DNA of 64,000 bases from contig NZ_JAHLLW010000005.1 of NCBI RefSeq assembly GCF_019426345.1, positions 167,447 through 231,446 on the forward strand, read 5' to 3'. Below the pieces are notes generated by a model, which was not told the origin of the DNA, did no database searches, and saw only the letters and a program-made list of their open reading frames with translations. Shown piece by piece: positions 52,758 to 61,925 of this stretch. This DNA is from Marinomonas lutimaris (lineage in GTDB: Bacteria; Pseudomonadota; Gammaproteobacteria; Pseudomonadales; Marinomonadaceae). The translations under genes and the position numbers were made by a program. Position 1 is the first letter of the stretch; each line of letters opens with the position of its first letter.

Positions 52758-55367
52758 ATGCGACTTAAAAAACTACTTTTATCAGTGTTGATGATGACTC
52801 TAGCAGGGAGTTTGTTGGCTTTCACTCCGACAGCTGCGCAAATTAGCCAGTTTCAAAGTTTGCCTAAAGCACAACAGGAGGCGCTAGCCCGTCAATATGG
52901 TGTGGATCTTGGGGCTTTGACCGGAGGTGCGGCCAATACCGAGTCGGCCCCTGTGCAACAGACACCAGTATTGGAACCTGTCGTGAGCGAAGCAAAACCG
53001 GCACCTACCGTTCAAGCGGCAGCAGACAGCGATGGTAGCTTGACTCAGTTTGGCTACGATGTATTTGGTAATAATAGTCTAGGTTTAACCATAGTGGATA
53101 ATTTGCCTGTGCCGCTCGATTATCAAATGGGCCCAGGTGACGTAATTAGTGTGCAAACCTTTGGTAAAACTAATCAAAACTTATCCTTAACTATAGATAG
53201 AGATGGCTCTATTAATTTACCTGATATTGGGCCTATCGCCGTAGCAGGGCAAACATTCGCGCAGCTGCGTAAACAGCTCAATGACGTAATTAAAAACAAA
53301 ACCATCGGCGTAGATGTATCTGTCACTATGGGCGCCATGCGTACCATGCAGGTCTATATCGTCGGGGAGGCCATGCAGCCCGGCGCCTACAATGTAAATG
53401 GCTTAACCACCATTACCCAAGCATTGATCGCTAGCGGTGGTGTAAAGAAATCTGGGAGCTTGCGCCATATTCAGTTAATGCGTAAAGGCAAAGTGGTGTC
53501 TGATTTTGATCTTTATGATTTGTTAATCAAAGGTGATACTTCGAAAGATGTTCGTTTGTCTTCTGGTGACACGTTATTTATTCCAGTACGTAAAAATCGC
53601 ATTGCTATAGAGGGCCAAGTAGCACGCCCTGCGGTTTATGAAACCAAAGATGACACAACGGTTGATCAGCTTTTGTCGCTGGCAGGCGGAGCAAAACCAC
53701 AAGCTTATCTTTCCAGAGTGAGTGTGCGTCGAACCAGCTCAAACGGCTTACAGCAATTTACATTAGACCTTTCTTCTCCAATGGGGCGAGGTTTCAAATT
53801 AAGAAATGGCGATAAAATAAACCTATCCGCTGTTTCTATGTCGCTTAAAAACGCAGTAGCCGTACGTGGCGAAGTGGTTAGACAAGGCGCCCTTAATTTT
53901 AAACCAGGTATGAAAGTAAGTGATGCTATAGGTTCTATCGATGACGGCTTAAAGCAAACGGCCGATTTGAATTACGCTCTATTAGTGCGAGAAGTTAACG
54001 CCAACCAAGACATCGAAGTTTATCAATTTAGCTTATTGGATGCGTTGACTTATCAAGACTCTGCAGCAAACCTAACGCTGCAAGAAAAAGACCAAATCTT
54101 TGTATTTGATAATGGTCTGGCGCAAGACTACTGGTTTGGCTCATATGCAAACAGCAAAGTAAAATCGGCCAGTGGGTCAGGTAAAGCACGCGAAGCGTTA
54201 GATGTTGAAACGGGTGCTGTGGTTACAAAAGAAGAAGACACAACATTAAATATTGCTGGTACTGAGGAAGTGTCTGATGCGGCAGAACTTCGCAAAGCCA
54301 GCCGAGAAGCATTGCTTAAACCTATAATGGAACGCTTAAAAGAACAGGCTAGCTATGGAAGCCCTGCAAAAGTAATCGAAGTATCTGGTGCGGTAAAGTT
54401 TCCAGGGCTTTATCCTCAAGCTAAAAATGCCAATGTGGCTTCCTTGCTGGCTGCAGCTGGAGGTTTGACACAAGACGCTTATTTAGGGTCAGCAGAATTG
54501 TCGCGTCGAGTGATAAAAGAGAATCGTTCAACATTCGACCGGATGAATTTTTCACTAAAAGACGCGATTAGTGGCAAGTACCCTGTCGCATTGAGTGCAC
54601 AAGATCACCTGATTGTTAAAACGCAACCAGGTTGGGAAGAAGGTATGGTGGTTGAGCTGCAAGGGGAATTTGTTTTTCCTGGAACTTATACCTTTAAACG
54701 CGGTGAAACCTTAAAAGACGTGATTGAGCGTGCTGGTGGTTTTACCGAATTTGCTTATCCTTCTGGTGCTGTATTTAGCCGTGAGCGCTTAAAGCGTCAG
54801 GAAGCAGAAAGACTAAAATTCCTAAACGCACAGCTAAAACAAGAAATCAGTGCGATGTCTTTGCGCCGTCAAGGGTCATCATCGGTTGCCGACCCTGCTC
54901 AGGCTATCGCGATAGTGGATCAACTTGATAATGCTGAGCCAGTAGGCCGTTTGGTGGTGGATCTCAGTTATGCTGTGAAAGGCGATAAGCTGGCTAACTT
55001 AATGTTAGAAAAAGGCGACAAGCTTTTTGTGCCAGCATTGAACCCTGTCATAAGCGTTGTTGGTGAAGTGCAATTTTCATCGAACCACACTTTTAACCCC
55101 AACTTGACTGTAGAAGACTATATAGCGTCTGCTGGTGGCACTAAACGCCAAGCAGATACCGATCGTATTTACATAGTGAAAGCGAATGGCTCTGTAGAGC
55201 TGCCGAATAACTCCTTCTGGTTTAGTCGTGACTATGATCCGCTAGAGCCTGGCGATACCATCATAGTGCCGATCAATACCGACTACCTAGACGGTTTAAG
55301 TACCTTATCTACAGCGACTCAGATACTGTACCAGATTGGTGTAGCGTGGAGTGCGATCAAAGATTGA
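52758..55367 (+). CDS. Large SLBB-domain polysaccharide export protein (Wza-like)
   Basis: The protein has a signal peptide (about 1-21) and a Poly_export domain (about 120-200: PLDYQMGPGDVISVQTFGKTNQN, DGSINLPDIGPIAVAG), then several SLBB domains, each with a V-x-G-E/A-V-x-x-P-G-x-Y core (for example VYIVGEAMQPGAYNVNG, VVELQGEFVFPGTYTFKRGETLKDVIERAGG, ISVVGEVQFSSNHTFN). At 869 residues it is over twice the length of E. coli Wza and lacks a lipobox Cys. It probably forms the outer-membrane/periplasmic export channel with the Wzz-type protein downstream. Confidence 0.92.
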   Translation: MRLKKLLLSVLMMTLAGSLLAFTPTAAQISQFQSLPKAQQEALARQYGVDLGALTGGAANTESAPVQQTPVLEPVVSEAKPAPTVQAAADSDGSLTQFGYDVFGNNSLGLTIVDNLPVPLDYQMGPGDVISVQTFGKTNQNLSLTIDRDGSINLPDIGPIAVAGQTFAQLRKQLNDVIKNKTIGVDVSVTMGAMRTMQVYIVGEAMQPGAYNVNGLTTITQALIASGGVKKSGSLRHIQLMRKGKVVSDFDLYDLLIKGDTSKDVRLSSGDTLFIPVRKNRIAIEGQVARPAVYETKDDTTVDQLLSLAGGAKPQAYLSRVSVRRTSSNGLQQFTLDLSSPMGRGFKLRNGDKINLSAVSMSLKNAVAVRGEVVRQGALNFKPGMKVSDAIGSIDDGLKQTADLNYALLVREVNANQDIEVYQFSLLDALTYQDSAANLTLQEKDQIFVFDNGLAQDYWFGSYANSKVKSASGSGKAREALDVETGAVVTKEEDTTLNIAGTEEVSDAAELRKASREALLKPIMERLKEQASYGSPAKVIEVSGAVKFPGLYPQAKNANVASLLAAAGGLTQDAYLGSAELSRRVIKENRSTFDRMNFSLKDAISGKYPVALSAQDHLIVKTQPGWEEGMVVELQGEFVFPGTYTFKRGETLKDVIERAGGFTEFAYPSGAVFSRERLKRQEAERLKFLNAQLKQEISAMSLRRQGSSSVADPAQAIAIVDQLDNAEPVGRLVVDLSYAVKGDKLANLMLEKGDKLFVPALNPVISVVGEVQFSSNHTFNPNLTVEDYIASAGGTKRQADTDRIYIVKANGSVELPNNSFWFSRDYDPLEPGDTIIVPINTDYLDGLSTLSTATQILYQIGVAWSAIKD

Positions 55368-55409
55368 TCTGATACACCATCATAAGGGATAAAAAAGGGC
55401 GTCGTCCAA

Positions 55410-55447
55410 ATGCCAGTCAGCTAAGCATATTATTAACTGACTGGCAT
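55410..55447. other. Hairpin between the SLBB and Wzz-type genes
   Basis: ATGCCAGTCAG (55410-55420) and CTGACTGGCAT (55437-55447) form an 11-bp stem with a 16-base loop. The 3' side is AT-rich but lacks a solid T-run, so it is an attenuator or mRNA-stabilising stem at most. Confidence 0.55.
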
Positions 55448-55511
55448 AACTTTATACCCTATAAACCAGCCCATTTTATATGCAGTGCACACTATAAAGC
55501 GAAGAATGACA

Positions 55512-56459
55512 ATGAACGATAAGTACAACTTTCCTTCCCAACCATATCCGAACCACGATGATGAAATAGACCTAAAAGAGTTGTTTATGGCGCTTTGGAG
55601 GGGTAAATGGATCATCATATTTACCACCTTCGTGTTTGCCGTAGGCGGCGTGTTGTACGCACTATCTCAACCCAACACCTACAAAGCTGAAGCGGTGTTG
55701 GCTTCGGCCAATGATAATAAATCCGGCGGTTTGGCTGGCATGGCCGCACAATTTGGTGGCTTGGCGTCTTTGGCTGGTATCAACCTAGGTGGCGGTGGTA
55801 CAGACAGCAAAGCCATGGCGCTAGCAGTACTTCAGTCTCGTCAATTTATTAATGCCTTCATCAATAAATACGACCTAATGGCTCCCTTAATGGCAGGGGA
55901 GAAATGGAGTGAATCTACAGATACCTTGCAGTTGAATCCTGAGCTATATGATGCACAAAGCAAAACATGGGTGCGTGAAGTTGAACCAGGGAAATCACCA
56001 ATACCGACAGATTGGGAAGCTTACAAAGAGTTCAAAAAACTGATCGCCGTATCTGAAAGCAAAGACAACGGCCTAGTGACCCTGTCTATTACACATTTAT
56101 CACCCACCATCGCCAAACAATGGGTAGATTGGCTGGTGACAGATCTAAATGCTTGGGTGAAAAAAGAATCACTGGATGAAACACGCCGTAACATCGGCTA
56201 CCTAGAAGAACAAATCCAAAAAACCAGCATATCAGACATGCAATCCGTCTTTTATCAACTGATAGAAGAGCAAACCAAAAACCTCATGTTGGCACAAGTA
56301 CAAGACGAATTCGCCTTTAAGACCATCGACCCAGCCGTCGTACCAGAAGAAAAAGCCGGGCCCAAACGTGCCTTAATCTGCGTACTCGCTGTACTACTCG
56401 GCGGCATGCTCGGCATGGGTATCGTACTTATCCGCTTCGCCTTCACTAAAAAAGACTAA
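55512..56459 (+). CDS. Wzz-family chain-length / polysaccharide co-polymerase protein
   Basis: A Wzz domain starts with EIDLKELFMALWRGKWIIIFTTFVFAVGGVLYAL, the first membrane segment. A periplasmic helical region follows, then a second membrane segment near the end (ALICVLAVLLGGMLGMGIVLIRFAF). No tyrosine kinase domain is attached. The frame opens at a GTG at 55485; I use the ATG at 55512 (MNDKYNFPS), with GAAG upstream, giving 315 residues. The end runs directly into repeat array B. Confidence 0.88.
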   Translation: MNDKYNFPSQPYPNHDDEIDLKELFMALWRGKWIIIFTTFVFAVGGVLYALSQPNTYKAEAVLASANDNKSGGLAGMAAQFGGLASLAGINLGGGGTDSKAMALAVLQSRQFINAFINKYDLMAPLMAGEKWSESTDTLQLNPELYDAQSKTWVREVEPGKSPIPTDWEAYKEFKKLIAVSESKDNGLVTLSITHLSPTIAKQWVDWLVTDLNAWVKKESLDETRRNIGYLEEQIQKTSISDMQSVFYQLIEEQTKNLMLAQVQDEFAFKTIDPAVVPEEKAGPKRALICVLAVLLGGMLGMGIVLIRFAFTKKD

Positions 56460-56466
56460 CCCACCC

Positions 56467-57085
56467 GTAGGCCGGATGAGCCGAGGTACGAGGCGTTATC
56501 CGGCGCTCATAACCATCCTCCGCCGGATAACGGTCGTACCTCCCTCATCCGGCCTACGAAAATCCGTCGCGAAATCACCAACCACATCACACAATACCAA
56601 TCATCAAACGTCGGATAACGGTCGTGCCTCCCTCATCCGGCTTACGAAAATCCGTCGCGAAATCACCAACCACATCACACAATACCAATCATCAAACGTC
56701 GGATAACGGTCGTGCCTCCCTCATCCGGCTTACGAAAATCCGTCGCGAAATCACCAACCACATCACACAATACCTATCATCAAACGTCGGATAACGGTCG
56801 TGCCTCCCTCATCCGGCTTACGATAATCCGTCGCGAAATCACCAACCACATCACACTATACCAATCATCAAACGTCGGATAACGGTCGTACCTCCCTCAT
56901 CCGGCTTACGAAAATCCGTCGCGACATCACCAACCACATCACACCATACCAATCATCAATCGCCGGATAACGGACGTACCACCCTCATCCGGCCTACGAA
57001 AATCCGTCGCGAACTCACCAACCACATCACACAATACCAATCATCAAACGCCGGATAACGGTCGTACCTCCCTCATCCTGCCTAC
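56467..57085. repeat. Tandem REP array B, 88-bp period, seven units
   Basis: A forward head GTAGGCCGGATGAGCCGAGG at 56467 is followed by seven inverted heads ending CATCCGGC(C/T)TAC at 56557, 56645, 56733, 56821, 56909, 56997 and 57085, an exact 88-base spacing. Each unit has the hairpin half GGATAACGG...CATCC and a constant linker (AAATCACCAACCACATCACA). The head is strikingly like the E. coli REP (GTAGGCCGGAT...). The array fills the 700 bases between the Wzz-type gene and the HEPN gene. Confidence 0.95.
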
Positions 57086-57159
57086 GAACTGATCATGGTT
57101 AACATCGTTGTATTTTGTTAGTATTGCTTTGGCTGCGGTAGAGTATTTAGGATAAACAT

Positions 57160-57564
57160 ATGAATTACCAAGAAGCGCGCTGGAAACAGCGATTTCAAAA
57201 CTTTTCCAGAAGTTTTATGTTACTCAAAACCACTGTTGAGCTGGAAAAATTATCGGTTATTGAACGTGCTGGAATGATTCAATTTTTCGAAATATCCTTT
57301 GAACTCGCTTGGAAAGTGCTGAAAGACTTTCAAGAAGAAGAGGGTTTTTCGATAAGCAGCCCACGTGATGCAATAAAAACGGCATTTCAATATCAGCTGA
57401 TTAATAACGGAAAAGAATGGCTGGAAGCACTTGGTGATAGAAACTTAACAGTACACACATACCAAGAGGAAACAGCGCAACTCGTCGAGCTAAAAATAAA
57501 GTCGACTTATTACCCGATTTTGAATGATTTTCATCAAAGTTTTAAAGAGCGGCTGATTAAATGA
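57160..57564 (+). CDS. HEPN-domain protein, HI0074 family
   Basis: The 134-residue helical protein is of the nucleotidyltransferase substrate-binding (HI0074) type. It carries R94-N-L-T-V-H99-T-Y101, the RX4HXY motif that marks active HEPN ribonuclease toxins in related HepT proteins. AGGATAAAC precedes the ATG. Its stop overlaps the next start by four bases (ATGA), so it is co-translated with the MNT gene. Toxin activity is inferred from the motif and pairing, not shown. Confidence 0.85.
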   Translation: MNYQEARWKQRFQNFSRSFMLLKTTVELEKLSVIERAGMIQFFEISFELAWKVLKDFQEEEGFSISSPRDAIKTAFQYQLINNGKEWLEALGDRNLTVHTYQEETAQLVELKIKSTYYPILNDFHQSFKERLIK

Positions 57565-57878
57565 TAGAAGCTGACTTTGGTTTAACTTCAGCAGAGCTTG
57601 AAGAGCTAGATAGCATTATTCAAAGTTTTCAAGAGATTGAATCGGCTATGATTTTTGGCTCAAGAGCCAAAGGCACCTTCAAATCTGGGTCTGATGTAGA
57701 CATCGTCATCTCTGGAAAGAAAGTAGACCACTCAGTGGTTACCCGATTATCTAATCAGCTTAATGAAGAAACTACTTTCCCTTATTTCTTTGATATCCTA
57801 GATTTACATGCCATAAAATCTGAAGAAATGCTGACGCACATAGCGCAATATGGACGAAAAATTGGGAATAACTCGTAA
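57561..57878 (+). CDS. Minimal nucleotidyltransferase (MNT) domain protein
   Basis: This 105-residue protein has the polymerase-beta-like signature G33-S34-x10-D45-V-D47 (FGSRAKGTFKSGSDVDIVI), the metal and nucleotide site of MntA-type antitoxins that AMPylate their HEPN partner. Partner gene and order (HEPN then MNT) are as in the H. influenzae HI0074/HI0073 pair. The pair stands between repeat arrays B and C. Confidence 0.87.
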   Translation: MIEADFGLTSAELEELDSIIQSFQEIESAMIFGSRAKGTFKSGSDVDIVISGKKVDHSVVTRLSNQLNEETTFPYFFDILDLHAIKSEEMLTHIAQYGRKIGNNS

Positions 57879-57898
57879 GCCAATCTATAACCCAACCC

Positions 57899-58171
57899 GT
57901 AGGCCGGATGAATCGAGGAACGAAGATGCTTACTTGAAAAAAGTGGCGTTCGTAACCATCTAGCCCCTCCCTCGCCGAATCACGGTCGTGCCTCCCTCAT
58001 CCGGCCTACGAAAACCGTCACGAAAACACCATAAGTCATTCAACACCAATCATCAAACGCCGGATAACGGTTGTGCCTCCCTCATCCGGCCTACGAAAAC
58101 CGTCACGAAATTACCAACCACATCAATCATCAAGCGTCGGATCACGGTCGTGCCTCCCTCATCCGACCTAC
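57899..58171. repeat. Degenerate REP array C
   Basis: A forward head GTAGGCCGGATGAATCGAGG at 57899 is followed by inverted heads ending at 58009, 58094 and 58171 (CATCCGGCCTAC or close variants). It uses the same family as array B with more divergence and irregular spacing (85 and 77 bases). It fills the space between the MNT gene and the metallo-beta-lactamase gene; the remaining 60 bases to 58231 show nothing else. Confidence 0.88.
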
Positions 58172-58231
58172 GAAAACCGTCACGAAATCACCAACACCAC
58201 TCAACGACACATCACGCTCTGTTCATGTGCC

Positions 58232-59683
58232 TTACGGCACCACAACCTCACACTCTGGATGGGCCATTTCAATCAACCCCTTTAACGTCCGTTTGGCGTT
58301 ATCGTCCCCGTGCACCAAATGCACCTTCTTCGGCCTTACGCGCATACGCTTAATGAAATTTAACAAATCCCGTTGCCCCGCATGGGCGGAATATCCGCTG
58401 ATTTGCTGTACCTTGGCATTAATGGCGTAACGCTCCCCGTCGAATACAACATAGCCATTTGGCTTGTCGTGGTAACGCAAAATATCCCGTCCTGGCGTAC
58501 CTGCTGCCTGATAGCCCACAAACAGCACATCGTTACGTTCGTCACCTAATAATGCCTTTAAATAATTCACAATGCGGCCGCCAGCACACATGCCGGAGGC
58601 GGCGATAACAATAGCGGGGCGAGTTTGGCGTTGTAGGTAGGCGACGGTTTGTAAATGGGTGGCGTGATCATCAATTGTCGTAACTTGCTCAAAATCCAAT
58701 GGATGACGGCCCGAACTTACGCGGCGTTTTGCTTCATCATCCCAATAGCTTGCCAAAGAACGATACACCTTAGTAAAACGGCTCGCCAAAGGTGAATCGA
58801 TAATAATATCGATATCTTTCCAATTTAACGAAACACCAGAACGAGTTTGACTCACGGCTTTGTGTTTATTTTGATGAATAATATGTTCCAACTCATACAA
58901 AAGCTCCTGGGTGCGGCCAATGCTAAAAGCAGGAATGAGCACCGTGCCAGAATCACTTAATGCGTGTTCTAAACTGTGCTGTAAATGTTGACGCCGAGTA
59001 GATCGATTCTCATGGTTACGATCACCGTAAGTGCTTTCGATAACCAACTGATCTGCTCGATAAGGTGATTGTGGTGCAGGCAATAAAGGTGAATAGGGCG
59101 CGCCCAAATCCCCAGAAAACACCACATCCCAATATTTTTTGTAGGTCGTGCCTTTAGGCCGACAAAGGTCACCCCCTTCAACCCGAAAAATCACATAAGC
59201 CGACCCCAAAATATGACCCGCACGACACAATCGCACTTGTACTTTGGTGGTATTGTTTGAAGTTAAAGGAACGTCAGTCCAGGTTTTATAATCCAGCGGA
59301 ACTAACTGAGAAGCCAGCCTGTCTAGGCAGGCCTTAATAATATTGGCGTTACGAGTCACACCGACTTTTAACGCATCTTCAATAACCAGAGGTAACAGAG
59401 CGGCGCTGGGTTTAGAGCAATAAATCGGCCCAGTAAATCCAGCGGCCAACAAATAAGGCAAACGCCCAACATGGTCTATATGAACGTGAGTAATCACCAA
59501 GGCCTGAACAGCAGAAATATCAAAATCTATTTCTAAACTATTTGAATCTGCCCCAGACCCAGACGTCTCCGCCCCCTGAAACAATCCAATATCCACCAAC
59601 ACAGATTGATCAGAATCAACAAACAACTCATGACAAGACCCGGTAACACCCTGCACAGCACCGTGATGCTTAATATTTAACAT
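58232..59683 (-). CDS. Beta-CASP metallo-beta-lactamase-fold RNase-like protein
   Basis: The protein is of the RNA-processing MBL/beta-CASP family. Zinc ligands are H66-x-H68-x-D70-H71 (THVHIDHVGRLP), H157 (AGHILGSA) and D192 (FSGDLG). The beta-CASP part shows ESTYGDRNHEN, ASGMCAGGRIVNYLK and SGYSAHAGQRDL. It probably acts as an RNA endo- or exonuclease in the cytoplasm. Residues about 174-183 (CRPKGTTYKK) are encoded by a REP palindrome at 59141-59163, inserted in frame in the loop before FSGDLG. The 483-residue length is slightly over the family norm of about 450-470, consistent with that insertion. Confidence 0.9.
   Translation of the reverse strand: MLNIKHHGAVQGVTGSCHELFVDSDQSVLVDIGLFQGAETSGSGADSNSLEIDFDISAVQALVITHVHIDHVGRLPYLLAAGFTGPIYCSKPSAALLPLVIEDALKVGVTRNANIIKACLDRLASQLVPLDYKTWTDVPLTSNNTTKVQVRLCRAGHILGSAYVIFRVEGGDLCRPKGTTYKKYWDVVFSGDLGAPYSPLLPAPQSPYRADQLVIESTYGDRNHENRSTRRQHLQHSLEHALSDSGTVLIPAFSIGRTQELLYELEHIIHQNKHKAVSQTRSGVSLNWKDIDIIIDSPLASRFTKVYRSLASYWDDEAKRRVSSGRHPLDFEQVTTIDDHATHLQTVAYLQRQTRPAIVIAASGMCAGGRIVNYLKALLGDERNDVLFVGYQAAGTPGRDILRYHDKPNGYVVFDGERYAINAKVQQISGYSAHAGQRDLLNFIKRMRVRPKKVHLVHGDDNAKRTLKGLIEMAHPECEVVVP
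59141..59163. repeat. REP palindrome inside the beta-CASP gene
   Basis: GTAGGTCGTGCCTTTAGGCC followed by GAC is a single copy of the array A head family, here inside a coding region. The reading frame stays open across it, adding roughly ten residues. Confidence 0.9.
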
Positions 59684-59982
59684 ACAAATCCTTATGTATC
59701 GTCTTTAAGAAGCAACAAGGGTAAACCACAATCCACACTGGCATCAACCTAACGGCTCCTTCCCCCGCTCACTTGTAGGTAAGATGGGCCGAGGCACGAG
59801 GCGTGATCTGACGAATGATCATAACCAACATATCCTTATGCTCAAAAATGCCCACCTTACAAACAATTTTCAAACTTGAAAACCAAAGCAGTATTGGTGT
59901 TTTTGTGTCATCTATGTAGTATTAAAGCGGTAATACAAAGCGATCTCAGGATGAGCTTGCGTAAATAAAAAAGGAATTTTAA
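59684..59982. other. Intergenic region with a divergent REP relative
   Basis: No gene is seen. At about 59752-59812 there is a C-rich stretch (CCTTCCCCC), then GTAGGTAAGATGGGCCGAGG and CACGAGGCGTGATCTGACG, a third REP subfamily whose relatives lie at 60926-61000 and 62271-62300. The similarity to the 62271 copy continues for about 60-80 bases downstream (ATCATAACCAACATAT and a later TTACAAAC stretch). Confidence 0.7.
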
Positions 59983-60913
59983 ATGAATACAAGATCAATG
60001 GATGATCATGATAGCCCATGGAAAGAGGCATTGGAGCATCGTTTTCCAGAGTTTTTAGCCTTGCTGTTTCCTGATGTTTACGAGCAGGTGGATTGGCATC
60101 AAGGGCGGGAGTTTTTGGATAGGTCTGTAGGCCGGATGAGACGAGGTACGAGGCGTTATCCGGCGTTGGGTTTGTGTTATGTGGGTTTGTGCCGGATTAC
60201 ATCTTCGTTCCTCGATTCATCCGGCCTACGGTGTTGGTTTATGTAAAGGTGCAGAGCGGGATTTTGCTGAACGTATGTACGTGTATCACTACAGACTGTT
60301 TGATCGATATCAGATGGATGTGGTCAGTTTAGGTGTGCTCGCCGATACAAATCGAAACTTTCGGCCCAATAGCTATCATTGGAAACGCTGGGGCTGTGAG
60401 TTAAACTTTCGTTTTCCCTGTGTAAAATTGTTGGATTGGCAAGATCACTGGGCACAGTTAGAAAGCAGTGGCAATGTGTTTGCCTTGGTGGTGATGGCGC
60501 AACTTCGTGCCAAAAGCAGTAAAAGAGCCGAAGAACGTCAAGCATGGAAGTTTCAGCTTGTGCAATTAATGTACGAGCGTGGCTATGAGCGTGATGTTAT
60601 ACTGGAATTGTTCCGAGTTATTGATTGGATGATACGTTTACCAGACGCTTTGGAGCGTCAGTTCTTAGAGTCGGTATATCAACTAGAGGAGTCTAAAAAA
60701 ATGCCTTACGTAACCAGTGCAGAGCGTTTTGGAATTGAGAAAGGAATGCAGCAGGGTGAAGCGACTATAATACTGCTACTGATGGCAAGCAAATACGGTG
60801 TTGACGTAGCTGCCACTTACCGTGAGCAGGTTGAAAAAGCCGATGCTGAAACTCTACTGAAATGGTCTGAACGACTCCTCTTCGCAGATAAAATAGAAGA
60901 TATCTTCCATTGA
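59983..60913 (+). pseudogene. Broken Rpn/PD-(D/E)XK-type transposase-like gene with REP insertion
   Basis: The first 47 codons (DSPWKEALEHRFPEFLALLFPDVYEQVDWHQGREFLD) match the N terminus of Rpn/YhgA-like or DUF4351-type putative nucleases common in bacteria. A 103-bp inverted-repeat REP element (60127-60229) then replaces the segment expected to carry the first catalytic residues. After it, VLVYVKVQS (60231-60257) resembles the family VEVQ motif but with Lys for the catalytic Glu. A frameshift follows before ERDFAERMYVYHYRLFDRY, after which the family sequence runs intact to 60913. The gene is therefore dead or at most encodes a C-terminal fragment starting near 60275. Confidence 0.8.
60127..60229. 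repeat. 103-bp REP pair inside the broken Rpn-type gene
   Basis: GTAGGCCGGATGAGACGAGG at the left end and CGATTCATCCGGCCTAC at the right end are inverted copies. Internal hairpin arms (GCGTTATCCGGC, GCCGGATTAC) make two opposed REPs, a minimal BIME of the array B family. The sharp ends at GTAG/CTAC suggest insertion as a unit. Confidence 0.88.
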
Positions 60914-60925
60914 CTTTTGTCACGG

Positions 60926-61000
60926 CCCCTTCCCCCTTGCGTTTTTGAAGGGGGAGGATACAAGGTCAGATGAGACGAGGCACGAGGCGTAATCTGACAT
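60926..61000. repeat. C-rich hairpin plus divergent REP relative
   Basis: TCCCCCTT (60931-60938) pairs with AAGGGGGA (60948-60955). Right after it, GGTCAGATGAGACGAGGCAC and GAGGCGTAATCTGAC form a palindrome of the third REP subfamily, like the copies at about 59774 and 62271. Confidence 0.75.
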
Positions 61001-61126
61001 TCATAACCAACGTCATTAACTGGCACATTACACTTTATTCATAACGTCCTACAGAATAGTCACCATTGACACCCTCAATATAAAACGTATATTTCAACAG
61101 CAAACACCCAACTAAAAAGGTTATCC

Positions 61127-61510
61127 TTGAACCAACAAAAAACAATCGCTACTTTACAAGAGTTGGCTGCAGCAAATAGTGCTATCGAAGTGGTTTGGTT
61201 GTATGGCTCACAAGCAAAAGGTAACGCTGCTGCTAACAGCGACTACGATCTTGCCATTGCCTATGATCAGAAGTTGATCGCTAAGCGTGCATTTTATTGT
61301 GACGAATTGTCATATCAATGGTCAAAAGCAACCACAGAAAAAATTTCCATGATCGACATAAACAATGTACCCATTCCACTGGCATACAGCGCCATTACTG
61401 ATGGTAAAGTGATTTATTGTCGATATCCTCTACGTTTACATTCAGAACAACATCGGATTTGGTCTTTATGGGAAGCTTTTCGAAATGAACATGAAAGAAA
61501 CCGAAAGTAA
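61127..61510 (+). CDS. mntA: MntA-type nucleotidyltransferase antitoxin
   Basis: The 127-residue protein contains G27-S28-x10-D39-Y-D41 (LYGSQAKGNAAANSDYDLAIAYD), the active site of MntA antitoxins, which add AMP to the HEPN toxin tyrosine. The start is a TTG at 61127 preceded by AAAAGG at a good distance. The last 26 bases overlap hepT in another frame. The order MNT-HEPN is that of the Shewanella MntA-HepT system. Function is inferred from motif and pairing. Confidence 0.87.
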   Translation: MNQQKTIATLQELAAANSAIEVVWLYGSQAKGNAAANSDYDLAIAYDQKLIAKRAFYCDELSYQWSKATTEKISMIDINNVPIPLAYSAITDGKVIYCRYPLRLHSEQHRIWSLWEAFRNEHERNRK

Positions 61511-61925
61511 CTATGAACCTTATATACTGGCTCTAACAGAGCAAGTTGAACAGCATCTAGCAGGTTTAGACGAACTAAGCGATCTTGTTGCACAGAGACC
61601 ACTTACCTTTAACGAACGCAGTGCGTCAGAGCGTAGCTTACAAGTGATTGTTGAAGCCGCAATCGGCTGCTCCAAACATTATCTAAAGTCACAAAATAAA
61701 CCAGTGCCTTCCGAAGCCAGAGCTAGCATAGAAAGAACTTATGAGCGACTGGCGATTACTCATCCTGATATTAACGACATGCGCGGTGCTATCGGTATGA
61801 GAAATGCCATTATTCACGACTATCTCAACCTTGATTGGGAAAAAATACAACCCATTCTAAAACAAAAGAAATATCACCTAATCAACGACTACTTAAGAAC
61901 CGTAATAAAAGCCCTGCCAAGATAA
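61485..61925 (+). CDS. hepT: HepT-like HEPN ribonuclease toxin (DUF86)
   Basis: This 146-residue helical DUF86-type protein ends its core with R106-N-A-I-I-H111-D-Y113, the complete RX4HXY motif of active HepT toxins, including the Tyr that MntA AMPylates. The start is the ATG at 61485 (or 61491), inside the end of mntA. The two genes form one coupled unit bordered by REP elements on both sides. Confidence 0.88.
   Translation: MNMKETESNYEPYILALTEQVEQHLAGLDELSDLVAQRPLTFNERSASERSLQVIVEAAIGCSKHYLKSQNKPVPSEARASIERTYERLAITHPDINDMRGAIGMRNAIIHDYLNLDWEKIQPILKQKKYHLINDYLRTVIKALPR

Noticed and set aside
57988..58430. Several overlapping plus-strand open frames across array C and the end of the beta-CASP gene
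   Set aside because: They follow REP repeats and then read antisense through a well-supported gene; no coding features.
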